NCBI GenBank assembly: GCA_014193115.1
Contig: BJHQ01000002.1
Span: 382,815 to 446,814, forward strand
Direction of reading: 5' to 3'
DNA: 64,000 nt
Source of the DNA: Planctomycetota bacterium
Lineage (GTDB): Bacteria > Planctomycetota > UBA11346
This document shows positions 1 to 8,543 of the stretch, piece by piece (the stretch's first letter is position 1; each line of letters begins with the position of its first letter). The notes beneath the pieces are model-generated. The model searched no databases, was not told the DNA's origin, and saw only the letters and a list, made by a program, of their open reading frames with translations. Position numbers and translations under genes: made by a program.

Positions 1-1
1 C

Positions 2-2566
2 GTCGCTGGGCCGCTGCCCGGCGTCGATCAGGCCGAATTGATCCGGGTGCTGGCCTATGGGGGGACGGCCTTCGTCGCCGAGGGGCCGCGCTGGACGACC
101 GTGAACGCGCCGGTGCCGGTTGGCCTCGGCCGACGCACCGACCACCAGGACACTCCCCGCCTGGTGGGCGGCGTGGCTGACGACAGCCTGGTGGTTCCGC
201 CCTTCGCCCTGCGCTGGTGGGATGGTCCGGCCATGGCCACGGAATATCCCCGACCGGCCCAGGGCGACGGGGTGATCGGGGTGGTGGCCGACGGCGGCAT
301 CACCGCCGTCCTGACCGATGTCGAACGACCGGATCCCTGGGCCCAGGTGCCGGCTGGTCGCACCCTGGTGGTGCGCAATGTCGCCAATGGTGTGCGTCTG
401 TGGACCCGGGCGGCACCCAAGGGCATCGCAGTGGCCATGGGCGGCGGCCGGATCTTCCTGCTTGATAACGCCGGAGTGACCGCCCTCTCCGCCGACACCG
501 GCACGGAGGTCTGGTCCAGGCCCCTGCCCACCCGGCGTGGAACCCGGCCCATCGCCTGGACTCCCAGCGCCGTGGTGGTGGGCGGCCTCAACCAGATCGA
601 GCAGTTCGCCTGCGCCGAAGGCACGCCGCTGGGCAAGCAGGTGGACATCAGCGATTGGACCTCCGTCGATGACTCGGTGATCAGCATCGCCATGAATGGC
701 GCCGTGACCCGGTGGCAGGCCGGCAAGCCGGTGTGGACCTCCACACCTGATCCGGCCCTGGCGCTGCCGGCGAAGACTTTCAGTTCGAACATCCGCGTCT
801 CCGGCGTGGTCGGCGATCTGGTCGGGGTCACCGGCGGGACGCCGGTCATCCTGCGCACCTTCAATTTGGCGGATGGGAAACCACGCTGGACCGCGACAGC
901 GCCGCCCAGCCAGGACGCGAAGTCCCACTTCATCCGCAATCCTATCTTCCCCTGGGGCGGCGGAGTCGCCTGGGCGACCCAGGTCTTCGATCCCGCCACC
1001 GGCGCGGCCCGGGGGCAGGCGCCGGAAGCCAGCGGCAGCCGTTGCACCAACGGCACCGTGACCCCTCGATTCGTGTCGGACGGGCGCGGCAATTATCTGC
1101 TGCCGGGCGCCACCAAGCCGGTCTACGAACACGGCCTGCGCGGCGGTTGCTGGGCAGGCCTCGCCATCGCCCAGGGCCGCCTGCTGGCGGTGCCGACGGT
1201 GTGCAGTTGCGTGAATTACATCCTGCCGGGCTGGTCCGGGCTGGCGGCGCAGCAGGCGCCGCGTCCCGGTGGCCAGGAGCGGGAAACCGGCCAGGCCAAG
1301 GCTCAGGGGCAGCCGCCTGCGGCCACAGATTGGCCCGAGCACCGGCGCAGCGGCACCCGGGGTGCCGCCTCGCCGGTGGCGGTTCCTGCCGACTTGACCC
1401 TGCGCTGGTCAGCGACCGTGGCGGCGACCGTGGCCACGCCCCTGGCCGAGCAGTGGCGGATGCGTGCGCCCCGGCTGACTCCCCCGGTGGTCGCCGGCGG
1501 CCAGGTGGTGGTGGCGGATGGCGATGGCCATCAGGTGATCGCCCTGTCGCTGGCCGACGGCACTGAACGCTGGCGGTACACCTTATCGGCGCGCATCGAC
1601 AGCGCCCCGACCCTGGTCGGCGGCGCTTGCATTTTCGGGGGCCGCGACGGTGCCGTCACCGCCCTGGATGGGTCCTCGGGCGGCTTGATCTGGCGGGTGC
1701 GGGTAGCCCCGGCTGAAGACCTGGTGGTCTCCGCCGGCCAGGTGGAATCCGCCTGGCCGGTGCCGGGTGCGGTGCTGATGGTCGGGGGCCTGGTGCATGC
1801 GGTGGCCGGACGCACCGGCGGCATCGATAACTCCGCAGCCTCGACCATTCCCACCACCAAGCACGGGGGAAATACGATCATCACCAGCGGGATGGCGTAT
1901 GCGGCCATCGACCTGGCCAGCGGCGAGGTGAAACGCCGCACCGCCGTCGGCGGCCGCAACGATCTGCCGATCCTGGGGGAGGGCAGCTTGCTGCTGGGTG
2001 GTGGCAGCTTGCTGCTGGGTGAAGGCACCGCAGTGGATCTGTCCACCGGAACCAATCAACGTCTGCGCAAATTCCCCAGTCCCTCGCGCCCGCTGGAGCG
2101 CGGCCATCCCGCCGCCGGCCTGATCGACGGCATGCGCACCCAACGCGGCATCGCCCAACCTTGGGTGGCGGCCTGGGACGATGCAGGCAAGGACGGCGGC
2201 GCCGTTTTCGCCGGTCAGTTGGACCCGACCAGGCAACTGGCCCAGGACACATCCAGCCGCCTGGCCGAGACCTGGGTCCGGTTGGTCGACGACGACGGCA
2301 AACTGCGCTGGTCCCAGGAACTCCCCAAGGATTCCCTGCCGACCGCGATCATCCTCGCCGGGGATGCGGTGGTGGTGGCGGGTGGGACGAAGGCCACGGG
2401 GACGGCGCCAGCCTCGGCCTGGATCCAGGTCCGCGCCCGCGGCGATGGCCGCCTGCGCCAGACCGTGCCGCTGCCCGACCTGACGGTTCCCGATGGCCTG
2501 GCGGTGGTCCCCGGCGCCCTGGTGGCCACCACTCGGGATGGCCGGGTGCTGTGCCTGGGCCGATGA
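2..2566 (+). CDS. PQQ-like beta-propeller protein, 5' end cut by window
   Basis: The frame is open from base 2, so the gene begins outside the window; the TTG at 38 in the ORF track is not the start. Visible blades carry the repeating (L/D)xxxG-x-x-W pattern of PQQ/BamB-type propellers, such as LSADTGTEVWSR, NLADGKPRWTA and LSLADGTERWRY. The first residues (ELIRVLAYGGTAF) resemble the late strand of a SAM-methyltransferase fold, as in Planctomycete proteins that join such a fold to a propeller. A Cys-x-Cys segment (CSCVNYILPGW) matches CDCSDYLRGYV in the reverse-strand gene at 15909-18896, so the two are paralogues. The product is probably exported or periplasmic. No substrate can be inferred; a PQQ cofactor need not be bound. 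Confidence 0.85.
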   Translation, partial: VAGPLPGVDQAELIRVLAYGGTAFVAEGPRWTTVNAPVPVGLGRRTDHQDTPRLVGGVADDSLVVPPFALRWWDGPAMATEYPRPAQGDGVIGVVADGGITAVLTDVERPDPWAQVPAGRTLVVRNVANGVRLWTRAAPKGIAVAMGGGRIFLLDNAGVTALSADTGTEVWSRPLPTRRGTRPIAWTPSAVVVGGLNQIEQFACAEGTPLGKQVDISDWTSVDDSVISIAMNGAVTRWQAGKPVWTSTPDPALALPAKTFSSNIRVSGVVGDLVGVTGGTPVILRTFNLADGKPRWTATAPPSQDAKSHFIRNPIFPWGGGVAWATQVFDPATGAARGQAPEASGSRCTNGTVTPRFVSDGRGNYLLPGATKPVYEHGLRGGCWAGLAIAQGRLLAVPTVCSCVNYILPGWSGLAAQQAPRPGGQERETGQAKAQGQPPAATDWPEHRRSGTRGAASPVAVPADLTLRWSATVAATVATPLAEQWRMRAPRLTPPVVAGGQVVVADGDGHQVIALSLADGTERWRYTLSARIDSAPTLVGGACIFGGRDGAVTALDGSSGGLIWRVRVAPAEDLVVSAGQVESAWPVPGAVLMVGGLVHAVAGRTGGIDNSAASTIPTTKHGGNTIITSGMAYAAIDLASGEVKRRTAVGGRNDLPILGEGSLLLGGGSLLLGEGTAVDLSTGTNQRLRKFPSPSRPLERGHPAAGLIDGMRTQRGIAQPWVAAWDDAGKDGGAVFAGQLDPTRQLAQDTSSRLAETWVRLVDDDGKLRWSQELPKDSLPTAIILAGDAVVVAGGTKATGTAPASAWIQVRARGDGRLRQTVPLPDLTVPDGLAVVPGALVATTRDGRVLCLGR

Positions 2567-2638
2567 CCTCCTGACGGCGAAACCCATCGGTGGATTTCCA
2601 TCGGTCCCCTCGATTCCTTCACCCAGTCAGGGCTTTCC

Positions 2639-5251
2639 ATGATCCGCTTCCTCGTCCCGTCCATCATCGTCGTCGCCGCCGTGGCCAGCGCCGAGGACGC
2701 CGCCGCCTGGCGCACCGGCTGGCCGAACTACCTGGGTCCCAACGGCAACTGGTCGGCCAGCGATGCGGTGCCCCTGACCGACGATCCCCGCCAGGCGCCG
2801 GTGGTGTGGCAGAGCGAACAACCGACACCCGCCGGCATCGCCTGGGGCATCCAGAAGGCCTCGGGCGGCGGCTCGTCGCCGGTGCTGGCGGACGGCCGGG
2901 CCTTCGTGTGGTATTACGAACCCTCCGGGGGGATTCCCGGCCGGGTGGCCAGCCGGCCGGCCGGCGCCATCGAAAAAGGCATCGTGCCGCCATCGGTGCG
3001 CTGGGTCGATGCCGATGACGTGACCCTGGCGGTGGACGCGGCCACCGGTCAGACCCTGTGGCTCAACCGCATTGCGAATTCCCTGGCCAATGTCCAGTCG
3101 GACAAGACCTGCGCGCCCGAGAACAACACCGCGGTGGTGGCCGCCCTGGCCGACGGCCGGCAACGGGTGGTGGTGCTGTCGGCAGCCTTCCGGCTCAGCG
3201 CCTATGACGCCGAGACCGGGGCCTTGGCCTGGCAGAACCATATCGGCCAGGCCACCCGGGAAGCCGTGCTGGACCACGCCCAGGCCGTCCACTGCCGCAG
3301 CATCGACTTCGGCCATGTCCACGGGGCCGGATCCTCCGCCTTGGCTGCGCTGGCCGGGGTGGTGCTGGTGAAGGATCAGTACGAGCATCTGCTGGGGTTC
3401 GACCTCGCCACCGGCGTGCAGCGCTGGTCGCTCAAGGTCGACTCCGCCCGAGGACTGTGGGAGGCCGCCACCATCATCCCGTGGCGGGGCAAGGTGCTGA
3501 TCAATGGGGTGAAGGGTGCCCTGCTCTGCGTCGACCCGGCCAATGGAGCGGTGGTGTGGAGCCTGCCCATGGGCAGCACTCCCCATGTCTGCCTGGTGGG
3601 TGACGACCTGATCGTCAGTTCCAGCGCCAAGCCCCAGGATTTCGTCTATCGGGGAAAACTGGAGGCAGCCAGCCAAGGCCGCGATTACTTCCATAATTTC
3701 GGCTCGCCCGGAGCCTGGCGCCTCAGCGATACCGGCGGGACCAGGTTGTGGGATCGCGAAGACCTGATGAGCGGCACCGCCGATGTGCCCTATGCCCTGC
3801 CGGAAGGCCGGGTGGTGCTGGTGCGCTATTCCAAACCCCCGGCGGAGGTCGAGAGCGATACCGGCCTGATGCTGCTGGACGCCGCCACCGGCCGCAGCCT
3901 TGGCCCGCCTTTGTCGGGCAAGGGCGCGCCGGCACCGCAGCAGATGATCGTGCAATCCGGGGGCGTCTCCCAGGGCGACCGCATCCTGTTCCAGCCCTAT
4001 GTCTACAAGGCGCGCTCGACCATCGCCTATGCCAGCGGCGGTCCTGATGGCCTGCGCTATCTGATCCCCATGGCTGAATCCTGGGTGATCAAGAGCACGC
4101 CAGTGCCCGGCGGCTTCGGACCGTATGCGCAGGACATCACCACCAGCCTGGGAGCCCCCGTCGCGTCCTATGGTCTGCCGGTGGCCAAACCCCTGGCCGC
4201 CGGCTTCTTCATCGTGCGCTGCCAGGACCACCTGCGCTGCTGGGATCTGCGCGCCGACCGCAAGGTCCCGGCGCCGTACCTGACGGCGAAGCCCCTGCCT
4301 GCCGCCGTGGCGGCCGCACCGCCGGCGGTGCGCGATCTCGGCGACCGCCACGCCAGCGTGCGCGCCGCAGCGGTCGCCCGCCTGGGGAAGCTGCCCGAAC
4401 ACGCCGACGCGGTGGCGGCGCTCCTGCCCGGCAGCGACGCCCTGACCGCCCAAGCCGCTGCATCGGTGCTGACCGCCCTGCGCCCGGCCAATGCCGTGGC
4501 GGTACTGCGCCAACGCCTGGACACCGCCATCGCCCAGAACGAACGCGAAGTCGCCGGTGCCTGCGCCGCCGCGTTGACCGCCCTGGGCCAGCCGATTCCA
4601 ACGGACGGTCCATTGACCATCGGTCGCCTGAGCGCCTTGGCCGGCGCCGGCGACCAGGCTCAGGCGGCCCTGCCACAGGTGATCGCGGTGTTGAAAACCA
4701 CCGATGATCCCCGGCTGGCCCAGGTGGCGGTGCAGACCGTGGCAGCGATCGGCGGCGGCAGGATCGAGGCGGTGCAAACCCTGGTGACCGCCGCCGGCCA
4801 CGCGGATCCTCTGGTGGCCGCCGATGCCTGGCGGGGCCTACGCGACCTGGTCGCCAGCAGACGCCTGGGCACCGACCAGGCCGCCCTGGTGGCCGCTGCC
4901 AGTCCCCTCACCGTCTCCGTACCGAAGGAAAAAACGGATGAGGCCGGACTGCGCTATTATGCCCGGCTGGTGGTGCTCAGCGCCGCTGGCGACGAGGGCA
5001 TCAGCGTGATGACCAAGGCACTGGCCGCCTCAAGCAAAGGCGACCAGACCCGGACCGCGGCCCTGGTCGCCGCCCTGGCCGCGCATGCCGCCAAGCCCGA
5101 CGTGGCGGCGGCCCTGCGGGTCGCCGTGGACCGCCTGCAGGAACCGATCTCCGGCATCGCCCAATTGGCCATCGAAGGCAAGGAGTCGGCGACGGCCAGC
5201 TGGCCGGAGATCCGCGCTGCGCTGGAACGGGTGAAGTCAGCTAGAAAATGA
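2639..5251 (+). CDS. Secreted PQQ-like beta-propeller with C-terminal HEAT-like repeats
   Basis: 870 residues starting at ATG 2639, 72 bp after the previous gene, probably in the same transcript. Residues 1-18 (MIRFLVPSIIVVAAVASA) form a signal peptide. The opening WPNYLGPNGNW is typical of Planctomycete-type secreted propellers. Blades run to about residue 545. From about 555 to 865 the protein becomes Ala/Leu-rich helical repeats (for example HASVRAAAVARLGKLPEHAD), the look of HEAT or PBS-lyase-like repeats. The propeller-plus-HEAT architecture suggests a periplasmic scaffold or binding protein rather than a quinoprotein dehydrogenase, since I see no clear dehydrogenase catalytic motif. The role is unknown. 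Confidence 0.85.
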   Translation: MIRFLVPSIIVVAAVASAEDAAAWRTGWPNYLGPNGNWSASDAVPLTDDPRQAPVVWQSEQPTPAGIAWGIQKASGGGSSPVLADGRAFVWYYEPSGGIPGRVASRPAGAIEKGIVPPSVRWVDADDVTLAVDAATGQTLWLNRIANSLANVQSDKTCAPENNTAVVAALADGRQRVVVLSAAFRLSAYDAETGALAWQNHIGQATREAVLDHAQAVHCRSIDFGHVHGAGSSALAALAGVVLVKDQYEHLLGFDLATGVQRWSLKVDSARGLWEAATIIPWRGKVLINGVKGALLCVDPANGAVVWSLPMGSTPHVCLVGDDLIVSSSAKPQDFVYRGKLEAASQGRDYFHNFGSPGAWRLSDTGGTRLWDREDLMSGTADVPYALPEGRVVLVRYSKPPAEVESDTGLMLLDAATGRSLGPPLSGKGAPAPQQMIVQSGGVSQGDRILFQPYVYKARSTIAYASGGPDGLRYLIPMAESWVIKSTPVPGGFGPYAQDITTSLGAPVASYGLPVAKPLAAGFFIVRCQDHLRCWDLRADRKVPAPYLTAKPLPAAVAAAPPAVRDLGDRHASVRAAAVARLGKLPEHADAVAALLPGSDALTAQAAASVLTALRPANAVAVLRQRLDTAIAQNEREVAGACAAALTALGQPIPTDGPLTIGRLSALAGAGDQAQAALPQVIAVLKTTDDPRLAQVAVQTVAAIGGGRIEAVQTLVTAAGHADPLVAADAWRGLRDLVASRRLGTDQAALVAAASPLTVSVPKEKTDEAGLRYYARLVVLSAAGDEGISVMTKALAASSKGDQTRTAALVAALAAHAAKPDVAAALRVAVDRLQEPISGIAQLAIEGKESATASWPEIRAALERVKSARK

Positions 5252-5328
5252 TGGCCACGAATCACCAGAAGCGAACCGGGTTCTGAGCAGCCTCAGCTTG
5301 CACGGGGAACGCCGGAAGCGAGTCATGA

Positions 5329-5366
5329 GACAAGGCGGACCACTGCGGAAGTGGCCATTTGGGCAG
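5329..5366. repeat. 38-bp direct repeat, copy 1
   Basis: It is identical to 5403-5440 and begins GACAAGGCGGACCACTGCGG. It contains a small stem-loop, CCACT-GCGGA-AGTGG, so it is a structured repeat rather than a simple sequence. Copy-to-copy spacing is 74 bp. Confidence 0.9.
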
Positions 5367-5374
5367 CTGGCGCT

Positions 5375-5402
5375 CGGCGCTCCCAGGCCACCCGGAGCGC
5401 CG
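5375..5402. repeat. 9-bp inverted repeat between the direct repeats
   Basis: The arms CGGCGCTCC (5375-5383) and GGAGCGCCG (5394-5402) are perfect complements around a 10-nt loop. The hairpin sits exactly between the two 38-bp direct repeats. Confidence 0.8.
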
Positions 5403-5440
5403 GACAAGGCGGACCACTGCGGAAGTGGCCATTTGGGCAG
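5403..5440. repeat. 38-bp direct repeat, copy 2
   Basis: Exact copy of 5329-5366, including the CCACT/AGTGG stem. With the hairpin between the copies, the block reads repeat-hairpin-repeat. Confidence 0.9.
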
Positions 5441-5767
5441 CCCACAGTCAAACGCCAGTTCGGGACGAAAAAGCCGACTCCCCGGCCATGGCGGAGCCTG
5501 CACAGCGATGGGCACTTGACGAGTTCCCGCGGAGGCTCAGCGCCATCGCAGTGCCGATGCGGTCCACACTGACGGGTATCCTGCTGTTGACGCTGCTGCT
5601 CGATGCCTTGGTTACCCATGCCACCACCTGATCTGGCTACGTCAGGACGCCGCCGGACCGGTTCGGCGCTTATGGACCGGCTGGGTCGTTCCCGTCCGCT
5701 GTCGTCTGCTGAGGATGTCGGCCACGGATGTGAAACCGGACAGTACGCGCCAGGAGCAAGGATCCTC

Positions 5768-8488
5768 GTGAATCACCTCTTATTTCACATGCTTATCGTG
5801 GCTGCCGGCGTCCTGGCGGCGGCTGAGGGTCCGCCTGCCAAGGTTCCAGATCCCGGCCAGGCCACCTGGCACCTCGGTATGTCCGGGTTTCTGGGGGTCA
5901 CCCCAAAGGGGGTCAGCCGAAATCTGGATATCTACGCCACCTTCGCCGATGGCAGGGTGGTCAACTGCCTGGGAACGGCCCCGACCTACAACAAATCCAT
6001 CCACCTTCCGGAGCGCTGCGACATCGCCGTGGCGCCCAACCGCACGGTGGCCGGCAGTGTGCGCATCCAGATGACGCCGGATCCCTGGATCCCTGCCGAC
6101 CACCAGGCGTTCTCGGTGGACTTCACCATTTCCGGCACCTTGGACGCGGCCGATCGGCTGAGCGGTTCGTGGTCGGCGCAGCGGGTCGGCGATGGACCCT
6201 TGGGCGACCATCCCGGCTCCGCGACCGGTGCCCTGGTAGGCGGTGCAAGTGCGACCGAAACCGGTTGGGGCGATGCGTCCTGGACGATGGGAATGAACCA
6301 GATCACCCCGGTGGGCGGCATCGATACTGATGTGATCGTGCTCAGCTTCGGGGTCGCTTCCGGGGCAGTGCGCTGGGCCGGCCTTGGTCTGACGGCGAAT
6401 CCCGCATGGCCAGCCTGGCGGATCGCGCCGGTGCCGGTCGATGGACTGACCGTCAGCGGCCAGGGCAGCCTGGTGCAGGGCTCGATCATCGTCAGCGGCC
6501 GAAACCTCCATCCCGGTGGCGATCCGGCCGCCCGTTTCCGCCTCGATGTCGATGCCCGCCGGGTCCAGGGCCTGAGCGGCGGCCGGGCCCGCATTACTCC
6601 GCTGGACGCCGCCGGGAAACCAGCCGGCGAGAGCTGGAGCGCCGCCGGTCGCGGCACCTGTCGCAAAGGTGATGGCGAAACGGATCCCACCGGTGCGGCC
6701 TTGTGGCGTCGCAGTCTCGACCAGCGCCCCTGGTGGGTGCCGGTCGCCGGTCACGTCCCGGTCCAGCCGGACGAACACCCGCGCCTGCTGTTCCGCAAGT
6801 CCGATCTGCCCGCCCTGCGCCAGCGCGCCGCCACCGCCACCGGTGCAGCTCTGATCGGCCGCCTGCGCGAGGTCCTGGGCAAGAACGGCGAGGCCATCCC
6901 GGACCAGTTCAACCCGACGCCGCCGAACAATGGCAACCCATCCCCCAACCTTCCCTTAGGCACGTTCACCACCTGGCACGCCGCCGGGTTCGGATTCCTG
7001 CACCAGATCACCGGTGAGGCGACCTACGCCGAGCTGAGCCGCCAGTGCGTGCAGCTGATGCTCGATGGCAAGGGCGACATCGACGCCCGCTATGGCTGGT
7101 CCATGCCCGGCCTCGACATGCGTTGCGGCAGCGTCCTGGCAGCCATGGCCTATGCCTATGATTTCTGCCATGACGCTTGGCCGGACGAATTTCGTCGGAA
7201 AATCGCCCTGGAAATCCAAGATTTCAAAAAATCGACGGCCGGGGGTGGCGCCAGGAAGACCGATATTCCTGAATTGGCCGGCCGTACCGGCTATCCGCCT
7301 GGATCGAACCATTATGGATCCCTCATCGGCGGTGCCGCCGTGGCCCTGCTCGCCGTCCGCGGTGACGCCGGCACCGACCTGGCCTTCGTCGATCGTCACC
7401 TGGAAGAGATCCGTTCCAACGTCCCGCGCATGCTGGAACTGGGCTTCGGCGACGCCGGTATGTACGCTGAGGGGATTCCGCCCAGCCGGCTGTCCAGCAA
7501 TGGCGGTCTGCTGGAGATGTTCCTGGCCGAGCGCCATGCCGCCGGCCGGGATTGGGTCGATGGTCCGCGCCCCAACGCCGCCTGGATCACCTTGCGCTGG
7601 ATCACCCATCTCGGCGACACCTTCGCCATGTATCCCAATCGCGGCATCTATGGGAATGATTCCATGTACGCCCGCGAGGGGATGCTCTCCCACGAGGGCG
7701 ACTTTGCCGTGGGCTTCGCCACCATTCCTGAGAAATACCGCGGCGCCTTGCTGTGGAGCTGGAAAACCTATGTCGAAGCAGGCGAGTTGACGGAATGGGA
7801 TCCGAAAAACCGTCCCAAGTTCAACTGCATCCGTTATCCCCACCGCGCCTTCCTGGCCTTCCTCAGCTGGCCGGTGGACGAGGCGCCCACCGACCCGGCA
7901 ACGGTCATCCCGCGCTGCACCGTTGACCGCGTGCATGGCTGCATCGTGGCCCGCGAACGCTGGCGCGATGCCCAGGACATCATCGTCACCCAGGCGTTGG
8001 AAATCGGTCCCAAGGGCTATTACCAGCTGAAGGACGGCAAGCGGTCGAGCGACCGCGCCGGCACCTTCCGCATCTGGGGGCGGGGCTTGCAGACGTTGCT
8101 GACCACCAACCTGGCAGGCGCTTTGCCGGTGGCATTCGCCCGCGCAGACAACGGCAGCTATGCCATGACCGTGCTGAAGAACTCCAAGCGGAGCGCGTTC
8201 GCCGTGGACTTCAGCGGCCGCAGCGGCGCCTTGGCGGTCGTCCTGGCGGTCGGCCCGGATGCGGTGTCGGCCAAGGTCGCGGATCCACCGGCGGCCAAGG
8301 GCACCGTCAGCACCGCCGTGCAGGTGCTGGCCCTGGCCGACAGCAGCCCGGTCAACCTGGTCACTCTCCAAGAAGGCGCCGCCCCGCCGGTAACGGTCAA
8401 CGGCCAAAAGATCTCGGTCGGCGGCCAGATCTTCGCCTGGGATGGGAACCAGCTGTCCTTCGACGGTTTCACCCCGGTGCCGGAGTGA
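5768..8488 (+). CDS. Heparinase II/III-like polysaccharide lyase, secreted
   Basis: I start at GTG 5768, which has AGGAG 11 nt upstream and opens a signal peptide (VNHLLFHMLIVAAGVLAAAEG); the track's 5603 start adds an unlikely 55-residue leader. The product is 906 residues. The first ~330 residues are beta-rich and unassigned. From about 335 comes the DEHPRLLFRKSDLPALRQR opening typical of alginate-lyase/heparinase (alpha/alpha) toroids, then MAYAYDFCHDAWPDEFR, GSNHYGSLIGGAAVALL and a MYAEG segment. The C-terminal third is beta-sandwich-like, as in heparinase II/III. It likely cleaves uronate-containing polysaccharide in the periplasm. The GH65-like gene follows after 55 bp in the same direction, suggesting joint use. 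The substrate cannot be told from sequence. Confidence 0.8.
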   Translation: MNHLLFHMLIVAAGVLAAAEGPPAKVPDPGQATWHLGMSGFLGVTPKGVSRNLDIYATFADGRVVNCLGTAPTYNKSIHLPERCDIAVAPNRTVAGSVRIQMTPDPWIPADHQAFSVDFTISGTLDAADRLSGSWSAQRVGDGPLGDHPGSATGALVGGASATETGWGDASWTMGMNQITPVGGIDTDVIVLSFGVASGAVRWAGLGLTANPAWPAWRIAPVPVDGLTVSGQGSLVQGSIIVSGRNLHPGGDPAARFRLDVDARRVQGLSGGRARITPLDAAGKPAGESWSAAGRGTCRKGDGETDPTGAALWRRSLDQRPWWVPVAGHVPVQPDEHPRLLFRKSDLPALRQRAATATGAALIGRLREVLGKNGEAIPDQFNPTPPNNGNPSPNLPLGTFTTWHAAGFGFLHQITGEATYAELSRQCVQLMLDGKGDIDARYGWSMPGLDMRCGSVLAAMAYAYDFCHDAWPDEFRRKIALEIQDFKKSTAGGGARKTDIPELAGRTGYPPGSNHYGSLIGGAAVALLAVRGDAGTDLAFVDRHLEEIRSNVPRMLELGFGDAGMYAEGIPPSRLSSNGGLLEMFLAERHAAGRDWVDGPRPNAAWITLRWITHLGDTFAMYPNRGIYGNDSMYAREGMLSHEGDFAVGFATIPEKYRGALLWSWKTYVEAGELTEWDPKNRPKFNCIRYPHRAFLAFLSWPVDEAPTDPATVIPRCTVDRVHGCIVARERWRDAQDIIVTQALEIGPKGYYQLKDGKRSSDRAGTFRIWGRGLQTLLTTNLAGALPVAFARADNGSYAMTVLKNSKRSAFAVDFSGRSGALAVVLAVGPDAVSAKVADPPAAKGTVSTAVQVLALADSSPVNLVTLQEGAAPPVTVNGQKISVGGQIFAWDGNQLSFDGFTPVPE

Positions 8489-8543
8489 CCTACCGCCGTC
8501 ATCCAGATTTCCTTGTTCGCACCGGCCCTCGGACCATCTCGCC

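Larger units (their letters stand above)
5252..5767. other. Non-coding gap with repeats
   Basis: This 516-bp stretch has no convincing gene. It holds the two 38-bp direct repeats and the hairpin listed separately. A 47-codon ORF (5488-5631) ends in a hydrophobic stretch that looks like a signal peptide (GILLLTLLLDALVTHA) followed by a stop. It lacks a Shine-Dalgarno sequence and may be the 5' remnant of a lost secreted-protein gene. Confidence 0.5.

Noticed and set aside
2627-4801. Long reverse ORF (724 aa) opposite the 2639 propeller gene
   Set aside because: Antisense shadow in a GC-rich gene: composition is Gly/His/Gln-rich with no motif, and the + strand gene has a signal peptide and clear propeller repeats.
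5488-5631. 47-codon ORF with a hydrophobic end
   Set aside because: No Shine-Dalgarno, no homologous family seen, and the hydrophobic part ends at a stop. At most a lost signal-peptide fragment.
5603-5767. 55-residue N-terminal extension of the heparinase-like protein
   Set aside because: Arg/Ser-rich leader ahead of a well-placed AGGAG, GTG and signal peptide at 5768.
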